23,674 bases of DNA, taken from the NCBI GenBank assembly GCA_023231265.1, contig JALNVT010000014.1, forward strand, positions 1 to 23,674. Reading direction: 5' to 3'. The notes beneath the pieces were generated by a model. The model had not been told where the DNA came from, did not search any database, and saw only the letters and a program-made list of their open reading frames with translations. The stretch's first letter is position 1. The number at the start of each line of letters is the position of its first letter. Position numbers and translations under genes: made by a program. This document shows positions 7,139-12,721 of this stretch, piece after piece. This DNA is from Sphaerochaetaceae bacterium. GTDB taxonomy: Bacteria; Spirochaetota; Spirochaetia; Sphaerochaetales; Sphaerochaetaceae.

Positions 7139-7864
7139 TTATAACAGATTTAGACGGCCTAATAATAGTGCCAAACCCGAACTATTTGCAGTTTCTGTTC
7201 TCAAAACCCTAGTTCCAATGGTTTTTGCTTCAAATCCATTTTTCATCAGCAATTCTCTTTCTCTATCTGTATAACCTCTTTCCGGTCCTATTGATAAAAC
7301 TGTTTTCGTTTTTGTTTTATCCGGATTCCATGAACTCAGTCTATCAGATTTCAAGACATTATCAAGCATTATTTTATTATATGAATCATCGAATAATTTA
7401 ACTGCATCATCCAATTTATCAGTAAATACAACCTCACTCATCCCTGTCTGTGCTGCCTGCATGGCCCCTTCAAATAGAACTTTTTTATATTCACCATTTA
7501 TGTAGAAATTTGCTTTTGAATAAGACTTTTCAGTTAGATCTGCTCCAGTGATGACAATTCTCTCAACACCGAGGCACACTGCCTCTCTCAGTATTCTTTT
7601 CATGCAGATTGGTCTCACCTGAGATACAAGCAAGGTCACAGGAAAGAGGTCTTTAGATGTATCATCCAAAGCTTTGAAGGAGAAGGAAACAAAATCATCA
7701 TCAATATCAGTGATTGTTGCATCACCTTTTGGTCCATTTATCTCTCCACAGCTGAAAACATCACCAACATTCAAGTGAAGAATCTTCTTCATATGTCGTG
7801 CTCTTTCATCTTTTGTAGAAAGTTTATTTTCTAAATTTAATTTATCAAACAAGATTATATTCAT
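7139..7864 (-). CDS. rsmE: 16S rRNA m3U1498 methyltransferase (RsmE)
   Basis: RsmE is a SPOUT-class enzyme that methylates N3 of U1498 in 16S rRNA. I start it at the ATG at 7864, giving 241 residues beginning MNIILFDKLNL, because this matches where RsmE proteins begin. An in-frame TTG at 7888 would add eight residues that the family lacks. The N-terminal PUA-like domain includes RARHMKKILHL and GDVFSCGEINGPKG. The C-terminal trefoil-knot domain has SIGPERGYTDRE and LRTETA, the cofactor-binding motifs. No good Shine-Dalgarno lies before either start. It is probably the first gene of a rsmE-thyX-uvrC unit. Confidence 0.93.
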   Translation of the reverse strand: MNIILFDKLNLENKLSTKDERARHMKKILHLNVGDVFSCGEINGPKGDATITDIDDDFVSFSFKALDDTSKDLFPVTLLVSQVRPICMKRILREAVCLGVERIVITGADLTEKSYSKANFYINGEYKKVLFEGAMQAAQTGMSEVVFTDKLDDAVKLFDDSYNKIMLDNVLKSDRLSSWNPDKTKTKTVLSIGPERGYTDRERELLMKNGFEAKTIGTRVLRTETANSSGLALLLGRLNLL

Positions 7865-7909
7865 GAGGACCATGATAACATAAATCAAAAATGAAACAAA
7901 CTAACTCAC

Positions 7910-7915
7910 ATTATA
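7910..7915 (-). promoter_or_regulatory. Probable -10 box for the rsmE unit
   Basis: A consensus TATAAT on the minus strand, placing the transcript start near 7903 and about 40 bases before the chosen rsmE ATG. No convincing -35 box lies 16-18 bases upstream. The stretch before it repeats ATAAATTAT twice. Confidence 0.45.
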
Positions 7916-7999
7916 ATTTATGATAATTTATTGCGGTTTCAGTGTCATTTTTATGTAAGTCCAAAAACTCATTAATTTTACATATTACACATATGTATA

Positions 8000-8040
8000 A
8001 ATAGGTAGCGAAAAACTATTACAAGTCATCGCTACCTATT
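8000..8040 (-). terminator. Stem-loop after malQ, probable terminator
   Basis: A perfect 11-bp inverted repeat (AATAGGTAGCG / CGCTACCTATT) with a 19-base loop starts about 30 bases after the malQ stop. The downstream T tract is weak, so it may act as a mild terminator or as a 3'-end stabilising hairpin. Confidence 0.6.
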
Positions 8041-8071
8041 AAACTCTTAAATAAGATTTATATAGAAACTA

Positions 8072-9604
8072 TTAGTTACTCTTCTTACCATCTCGGCCAA
8101 AGCGCAGGATAGCATCATGCAATCTATCACATCTCCAATCTTCAAAATCCAGAGATGACAATCTCCAGCTCCAGTTTGAGGTGCCACAGGTAGATGGAAC
8201 ATTCATTCTAGCAGAACTATCCAGTTCCAAGAAATCTTGCATTGGGAATATTGCCCAGCGACTGTTGCTCATGAGAGTGACTCTCATCATCTTCCAAACA
8301 ATCTCTTCATTGCTGGATTCAAAGTATCTTCTCACAATATCTTTTGTAGCATCATCAAGTTTGTCGAACCAACCACGAGTTGTATCGTTATCATGAGTTC
8401 CTGTGTAGACAACACTGTTCTCTATGCAGTTATGTGGAAGATAAGCATTTTTAGAGTCAAATTTACCTTCATCATTGAAGCCAAAAGCAAATTGAAGGAT
8501 CTTCATTCCTGGAAGGTTGTTGTTGTCTCTGAGCTCTTCAACATCATCTGTTATGATTCCAAGATCTTCAGCTATTATTGGAAGCTCGCCAAATTCTTTT
8601 TTAAGTACATCAAGTAAATCCTGTCCAGGAGATGGGACCCACTCACCTACCATTGCATTCTCAGAGCCAGCTTTTACTTCCCAATATGCGGATAGACCTC
8701 TGAAGTGATCAATTCTTATGATATCGCAGTTGCTGAGAACACCACCGATACGTTTTGCCCACCAATTGAACTCTGTCTGCTTGTGAACATCCCAATCATA
8801 TACAGGATTTCCCCATAATTGACCTTCTGCAGAGAATGCATCAGGTGGAACCCCAGAAGAATAGATCTGATGATAATCTTCATCCATCTTGAACAGTTCA
8901 GGATGAGTCCATGCATCAACACTATCTGGTGCTACAAAAATTGGTACATCACCAATTATCTTGACACCATTTTCATTTGCATATGATTTTACACTCTGCC
9001 ACTGTTTGGCAAAGAAATACTGAAGTACCTTCACAACTTCTATTTCTTTTTTATATTTCTCTATAAGTTTGGCAATTTCTTTAGGATCTCGAATTTTTAC
9101 TTTCTCATCCCAGATTTCAAACCATCTTGAATCACCATAAACATCACATAGAACACTATAAAGAGCGTAATCATCAATCCAATAAGCAGATGATTGCAAA
9201 AACTTTTCATAAGAATTGCTCTCTTCTTCAGATCTCTCAGCTATGAAATTTTCAGCAGCCTGTGCAAGCAGAGGTTCTTTAAATGCTCTGACCTTTTCAT
9301 AATCAACTCTTTGGTTTGTATCAAAAGGATCCTGAAGTACCTGTTCAAGTGTCAAATAACCTTCACAAGATAGAGTGTTCAAATCAATTAAAAGCTCATT
9401 TCCTGCAAATGTTGATCGTGCAGCATATGGAGAATCACCATATCCTGTTGGTCCCAAAGGCAAAATTTGCCAAAGTGTTATATCCATTTTTTTCAATGCA
9501 TCAACGAAAGCCATTGCTTTATCACCAAGGCTTCCAATTCCATGTCTAGATGGTAGTGATGTTGGGTGCAGCAATACACCGCAATTTCTAATGTTTGTCT
9601 TCAT
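8072..9604 (-). CDS. malQ: 4-alpha-glucanotransferase (amylomaltase, GH77)
   Basis: A 510-residue protein, a typical length for a GH77 amylomaltase without the N-terminal extension of E. coli MalQ. It transfers alpha-1,4-glucan segments between maltodextrins, releasing glucose. Visible motifs are RNCGVLLHPTSLPSRHGIG at the N-terminus, LPLGPTGYGDSPYAA (about 49-63), nucleophile Asp299 in IRIDHFRG, acid/base Glu346 in IAEDLG, and the third carboxylate Asp405 in GTHDND. There is no Shine-Dalgarno before the ATG; instead a TATAAT sits six bases upstream, so the mRNA may start at the ATG itself. A LacI-type palindrome lies about 40 bases before that start. The gene stands alone, with carD divergent, and suggests glycogen or maltodextrin use. 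Confidence 0.97.
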   Translation of the reverse strand: MKTNIRNCGVLLHPTSLPSRHGIGSLGDKAMAFVDALKKMDITLWQILPLGPTGYGDSPYAARSTFAGNELLIDLNTLSCEGYLTLEQVLQDPFDTNQRVDYEKVRAFKEPLLAQAAENFIAERSEEESNSYEKFLQSSAYWIDDYALYSVLCDVYGDSRWFEIWDEKVKIRDPKEIAKLIEKYKKEIEVVKVLQYFFAKQWQSVKSYANENGVKIIGDVPIFVAPDSVDAWTHPELFKMDEDYHQIYSSGVPPDAFSAEGQLWGNPVYDWDVHKQTEFNWWAKRIGGVLSNCDIIRIDHFRGLSAYWEVKAGSENAMVGEWVPSPGQDLLDVLKKEFGELPIIAEDLGIITDDVEELRDNNNLPGMKILQFAFGFNDEGKFDSKNAYLPHNCIENSVVYTGTHDNDTTRGWFDKLDDATKDIVRRYFESSNEEIVWKMMRVTLMSNSRWAIFPMQDFLELDSSARMNVPSTCGTSNWSWRLSSLDFEDWRCDRLHDAILRFGRDGKKSN

Positions 9605-9610
9605 AATTGC

Positions 9611-9639
9611 ATTATAGTAAATTTATTTTCTTTTATCTA
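9611..9639 (-). promoter_or_regulatory. Probable malQ promoter giving a leaderless mRNA
   Basis: On the minus strand TAGATA (9634-9639; four of six match TTGACA), a 17-base spacer, and a perfect TATAAT (9611-9616). The base expected for +1 is the A of the malQ ATG at 9604. No Shine-Dalgarno is present in the intervening bases. Confidence 0.5.
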
Positions 9640-9644
9640 TAATT

Positions 9645-9662
9645 TAGTAAACCGTTTTACTA
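9645..9662. promoter_or_regulatory. LacI/GalR-type operator palindrome upstream of malQ
   Basis: TAGTAAACCGTTTTACTA: the outer seven bases on each side are perfectly complementary and the centre is CG, the hallmark of LacI/GalR-family operators. It lies just upstream of the predicted malQ -35 box and within the malQ-carD divergent region. A maltose or glucan-responsive repressor is the natural guess, but no such regulator is encoded in the window. Confidence 0.5.
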
Positions 9663-9670
9663 TTTTTTTA

Positions 9671-9820
9671 TTTTTACATATAAAATACTGCAATTTTGTA
9701 TCAATTTATCCATCAAAACCACCATCTATTTTTTACATTTGTATCAAACTATATGAATGGAGATAAGTATATGTATGATTGTTTTTTATGGAAAAATGAG
9801 GTATACTGTATGTATGATTG
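9671..9820. repeat. Sets of short direct repeats in the malQ-carD region
   Basis: Three repeated words are visible: TTTTTACAT at 9671-9679 and 9730-9738; TTTGTATCAA at 9695-9704 and 9738-9747; and ATGTATGATTG at 9771-9781 and 9810-9820. The last copy overlaps the carD start codon. They may be protein-binding sites or remains of a small duplication. Confidence 0.4.
9779..9807 (+). promoter_or_regulatory. Probable carD promoter giving a leaderless mRNA
   Basis: TTGTTT (9779-9784), exactly 17 bases, then TATACT (9802-9807). Six bases separate the -10 box from the ATG at 9814, so +1 would fall on the start codon. A weaker alternative, TTGTAT-N17-GATAAG, begins at 9739 and would give a leadered message. 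Confidence 0.5.
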
Positions 9821-10314
9821 AAAGTAACAAAGAAACTAAATTCGTCGAAGGCGAACATGTTGTCTACCCTCTACAAGGTGTAGGTATTGTCAAAAGAATA
9901 GAAGAGAGAGACTTCAGAGGAACACCAACTCTTTATTATGTAATCTTTCTTGATATTTCAGATATGACAGTTATGATTCCCGTAAACAAAGCCGAAGGCA
10001 TGGGAATAAGAGGTATCGTAGAACCATCTGAAGCTAAAAAAGCTATTGATTCAATTTCAAAAGAATATAAGCCAATTCCTGTTGACTGGAAAGCTCGTTA
10101 TCAGATGAATGTAGATCTATTGAAAGAAGGTTCTATCGGTTCTATTGCTAAAGTAGTTCAAACTCTTTACCACAGAAGTAAAGTTAAAGAATTACCAGTT
10201 CAGGAGCGCAGACTTTATGAAAGTGCTCTTACTATCTTAATTGATGAAGCTTCATACTCTCTAGATAAAGAGAAAAGCGACATAGAATTATTAATTTTCT
10301 CAAAGTTGGAATAA
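9814..10314 (+). CDS. carD: CarD-family RNA polymerase-binding transcription regulator
   Basis: I choose the ATG at 9814 (166 residues, MIESNKETKF), because the CarD domain begins a few residues later at FVEGEHVVYPLQGVGIV. An in-frame ATG at 9757 would add 19 residues unlike the family. Residues about 10-65 are the Tudor-like RNA-polymerase interaction domain, ending TVMIPVNKAEGMGIR. Residues about 72-166 are the helical DNA-binding domain, with LYHRSKVKELPVQERRLYESA. CarD proteins bind the RNA polymerase beta subunit and the upstream edge of the promoter bubble and alter open-complex stability. The gene is followed after four bases by ispD, an order also found in mycobacteria. A -10 box and no Shine-Dalgarno precede the start. 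Confidence 0.9.
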   Translation: MIESNKETKFVEGEHVVYPLQGVGIVKRIEERDFRGTPTLYYVIFLDISDMTVMIPVNKAEGMGIRGIVEPSEAKKAIDSISKEYKPIPVDWKARYQMNVDLLKEGSIGSIAKVVQTLYHRSKVKELPVQERRLYESALTILIDEASYSLDKEKSDIELLIFSKLE

Positions 10315-10318
10315 GAAT

Positions 10319-11125
10319 ATGGCATTCCCTCCATTTGCTGTAGTTATAACTGCAGCAGGTAAAAGTGAAAGATTCAACAACAACAATGAACAGTCAGTAA
10401 AAAAAGAATATTTAAAGATAGAGGGCCACACAGTTCTCTATCGTTCTATTGTGCCCTTTTTAGAGGTCCCAAATTTACAAGCTATCATTGTAACAAGTCC
10501 TGTTGGTCTTAAGGAAGAATGTATTGTAGCACTAGAAGAATTAGGAAAGAGAAATCCTATTCCTCTGATCATCACAGACGGTGGCGATTCACGCCAGCAA
10601 TCTGTGCGCAATGCATTAGAATTGATAAATAATCTTGACCTTGGTGTTGAATATGTAGCAATACATGACGGTGCTAGATGTTTTGTAACTCCTGATTTGA
10701 TAATCTCAACTTTAGCAACTGCTACAGTTTACGGTGCATCAGCTCCAGCACAAATCATCACAGATTCTGTTAAGGAAGTAGATCAAAATGGTGTTATGAT
10801 CAATAGCTACGATAGAAAAAGTATCGTGACTGTTCAAACTCCACAAATCTTCCGCTTCCCTGAAATTCTATATGCTCACCAAAGTGCAAAAGAAGATAAA
10901 CAATATTATGATGATACCGAAATCTTTGCAGAAGCAGGACTTAAGGTTGGAGTCAGCATGGGTGATCCAAAAAACAAAAAAATCACCTATCTAAGCGACA
11001 TCCCAGATGCTGAAAGACAGATTAAAGAGTACATTATGGTACGAGAGGAAGGATTAAGAAAAGGTAAGATTGATAAACAATTCAGATCTTATGTTAACAA
11101 CATCCAACCTCCAGCAGAAAATTAA
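10319..11125 (+). CDS. ispD: 2-C-methyl-D-erythritol 4-phosphate cytidylyltransferase (IspD)
   Basis: A 268-residue protein, slightly longer than the usual 230 or so because of a C-terminal tail. It joins CTP and methylerythritol phosphate in the MEP isoprenoid pathway. The nucleotide-binding start VVITAAGKSERF (about 8-19) and KKEYL (about 29-33) are present, as are HDGAR (about 117-121), the ITDSVKEV segment and VQTPQIFRF. An Asn run encoded by CAA/AAC repeats (10374-10386) lengthens the glycine-rich loop compared with E. coli IspD. The start lies four bases after the carD stop, so expression is coupled. ispF follows 12 bases later. Confidence 0.93.
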   Translation: MAFPPFAVVITAAGKSERFNNNNEQSVKKEYLKIEGHTVLYRSIVPFLEVPNLQAIIVTSPVGLKEECIVALEELGKRNPIPLIITDGGDSRQQSVRNALELINNLDLGVEYVAIHDGARCFVTPDLIISTLATATVYGASAPAQIITDSVKEVDQNGVMINSYDRKSIVTVQTPQIFRFPEILYAHQSAKEDKQYYDDTEIFAEAGLKVGVSMGDPKNKKITYLSDIPDAERQIKEYIMVREEGLRKGKIDKQFRSYVNNIQPPAEN

Positions 11126-11137
11126 AGGTAATAATTT

Positions 11138-11623
11138 ATGAAAATAGGACAAGGTTGGGATTTACACCGCATGGGTGAGAATCTTCCATTGACTTTAGGT
11201 GGAGTTTTAATTCCTTCTAAAAAAGGTGAGATTGCTCATAGCGATGGCGATGTTCTTATACATGCTATAATTGATGCCATTTTAGGTGCCACTTGCAATG
11301 AAGATATAGGAGCAAAATTTCCTGATTCAGATCCAGCATTTAAAAATTGCAGCAGCCTTGATCTGTTACATAAAACGCTATCTTTTAAGAGTGTCAATAT
11401 AATCAACTTAGATTGCACCATAATACTGCAGAATCCAAAGCTGAGGCCTTATATAGACGAAATAAGAGAAAGTATCGCATCTGCCATGAATGTATCAGTC
11501 AATACGATATCAATCAAAGCTAAAACAGCCGAGGGCGTTTTAGGTGAGGTTGGACAAGGTGATGCTGTTATAGCACAAGCTGTAGTTCTTCTTGAAGAAG
11601 AAGACCATGACATGTGGCTATAA
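11138..11623 (+). CDS. ispF: 2-C-methyl-D-erythritol 2,4-cyclodiphosphate synthase (IspF)
   Basis: A 161-residue protein of standard IspF length. It cyclises CDP-methylerythritol phosphate to MEcPP, releasing CMP. The zinc ligands Asp8 and His10 (GWDLH) and His42 (DVLIHAIIDAILGA) are all present, with HSDGD at 34-38 and FPDSD at 61-65. It is 12 bases after ispD with an AAGGTAAT binding site, and an intrinsic terminator follows, so carD-ispD-ispF forms one unit. IspD and IspF act at steps two and four of MEP synthesis. The kinase gene ispE, for the step between, is not in the window. Confidence 0.97.
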   Translation: MKIGQGWDLHRMGENLPLTLGGVLIPSKKGEIAHSDGDVLIHAIIDAILGATCNEDIGAKFPDSDPAFKNCSSLDLLHKTLSFKSVNIINLDCTIILQNPKLRPYIDEIRESIASAMNVSVNTISIKAKTAEGVLGEVGQGDAVIAQAVVLLEEEDHDMWL

Positions 11624-11646
11624 ATTATTAACATAACTTTTCAATT

Positions 11647-11685
11647 AAAAAGATGAACTGCACAGGAAGCAATTCATCTTTTTTT
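11647..11685 (+). terminator. Intrinsic terminator of carD-ispD-ispF
   Basis: AAAAAGATGAA (11647-11657) pairs perfectly with TTCATCTTTTT (11673-11683), a 15-base loop lies between them, and the T tract continues to 11685. Confidence 0.85.
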
Positions 11686-11699
11686 ATATAAATTTTTAT

Positions 11700-11732
11700 T
11701 TAATAAAAGCTCCTCACATCACGTGAAGAGCT
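11700..11732 (-). terminator. Intrinsic terminator of the KaiC-like ATPase gene
   Basis: On the minus strand AGCTC-T-TCAC, a five-base loop, GTGA-G-GAGCT (one mismatch), then TTTTATT. It lies 12 bases after the stop codon. Confidence 0.75.
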
Positions 11733-11744
11733 CATATCAAAAAA

Positions 11745-12452
11745 TTACATAGAAATTAGCATTGTTTTTGGATCCAAACAAACCCCCATTAACTTTGTCA
11801 TCTTTTTATCATGTTCTTTTACAAGAGTCATGACTACCTTGTTGAGTTGCTCATCCATTCTCAAACCTATCATAATATCCACCACTTCTGTATATGGATC
11901 AATAGTATCTGGAATTCCATATTCATTATAAACTACATCTTTTCTTATTGGTGAGACACTGAACCAAACCTCTACATTGAGTTTTTTTGCAAATGCCTTA
12001 ATCTTTCTTACATCACCAACATTTGCCTTTGTGAGCTTGTAACCATCAAATAAGATTGTATCTGCTTTAAAAGATCCATGTTTTATCAAAGTTTCTAAAC
12101 TGTTCAAAACTTTATCAATTGAAACTGTTTCTTGAGAAAAATTCATTACCACACGATTTGCTAGAATATCGCTGTACACCTTAGAAGAATTATTCATACC
12201 CTTTTCTTCAGATATTTCATTGAACACTTCTTTGTACCAATTTATTACATGCTCTACGTTCCCACTGAATGAAACGTGAATTACTTGTTCTCCTCTGAGC
12301 AGTTTATCTGTTGCAAGGTGTACCAAGCAAGCTGTCTTTCCTACTCCATGACGAGAAACCAAAACTCCTAGATTTCCACGGCCTAGACCACCGTCAATAG
12401 ACTCCTCGAAAACGCGAAGAGGACTACTTTTGATCAATTCTTGAATTTCCAT
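11745..12452 (-). CDS. Single-domain KaiC/RecA-like P-loop ATPase of unknown function
   Basis: A 235-residue protein. A Walker A motif SRHGVGKT lies at 33-40, preceded by DGGLGRGNLGVLV, the layout of KaiC, RadA and DnaB-type RecA folds. A Walker B strand DTILFD lies at 131-136. The region between has the alternating strand and helix pattern of the fold, and the end (from about 190) is beta-rich. There is no second ATPase domain, no zinc finger and no DNA-binding domain visible, so RadA, DnaB and full KaiC are excluded. It is cytoplasmic, with no signal or membrane segment. GGAGG lies 10 bases before the ATG. It has its own extended -10 promoter and terminator, so it is a single-gene unit. I believe similar proteins occur in other spirochaetes, but no function is known to me. 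Confidence 0.8.
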   Translation of the reverse strand: MEIQELIKSSPLRVFEESIDGGLGRGNLGVLVSRHGVGKTACLVHLATDKLLRGEQVIHVSFSGNVEHVINWYKEVFNEISEEKGMNNSSKVYSDILANRVVMNFSQETVSIDKVLNSLETLIKHGSFKADTILFDGYKLTKANVGDVRKIKAFAKKLNVEVWFSVSPIRKDVVYNEYGIPDTIDPYTEVVDIMIGLRMDEQLNKVVMTLVKEHDKKMTKLMGVCLDPKTMLISM

Positions 12453-12485
12453 GTACTATTTACCTCCGAACTTTTTGATACACAT

Positions 12486-12494
12486 ATTATAGCA
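12486..12494 (-). promoter_or_regulatory. Extended -10 promoter for the KaiC-like ATPase
   Basis: On the minus strand TGC-TATAAT, a consensus extended -10 element. A TTTACA-like -35 is present but with 19-base spacing. The predicted start near 12479 gives a leader of about 27 bases with the GGAGG site in it. Confidence 0.6.
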
Positions 12495-12539
12495 CGCTTT
12501 CAGAATGTTTTGTAAAAAATGTTTCATCCATGCATAATA

Positions 12540-12567
12540 TGTTGCATCATCACTGAGTTATGCAACA
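12540..12567. repeat. Inverted repeat upstream of the KaiC-like ATPase promoter
   Basis: TGTTGCAT, 12 bases, ATGCAACA: a perfect 8-bp dyad about 60-90 bases upstream of the predicted transcript start. It could be an operator. No T tract follows on either strand, which argues against a terminator. Confidence 0.4.
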
Positions 12568-12664
12568 ACATTTCATAAAATAAGCAATACATAAAATTAG
12601 AGGTGTTATAGAAATATTGATGGCTAATTCTTACATAAGTCATTCTTGAATGGCAAAAAAAACG

Positions 12665-12704
12665 AAAAAAAAATCGAACTCACAATTAAGTAAGTCCGAT
12701 TTTT
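12665..12704 (-). terminator. Intrinsic terminator of fusA
   Basis: On the minus strand AATCGGACTTAC pairs with GTGAGTTCGATT (two G-U pairs) around a six-base loop, followed by nine T residues. It begins about 20 bases after the fusA stop. The best terminator in the window. Confidence 0.9.
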
Positions 12705-12721
12705 GTATCCAAAGCTTAAGA

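Noticed and set aside
7865..7888. Upstream TTG start for rsmE
   Set aside because: RsmE proteins begin at the MNIILF position, and no binding site supports the TTG.
8237..8617. Open frame of 126 codons on the plus strand
   Set aside because: It is entirely inside malQ on the opposite strand; malQ is a full-length, well-conserved GH77 enzyme.
9757..9813. Upstream in-frame start for carD, adding 19 residues
   Set aside because: The extra residues are unlike CarD proteins, the ATG has no ribosome binding site, and the predicted -10 box lies downstream of it.
10374..10391. CAA/AAC repeat in ispD as a phase-variable tract
   Set aside because: The repeat unit is three bases, so slippage would change the Asn count without breaking the frame, and it is only a few units long.
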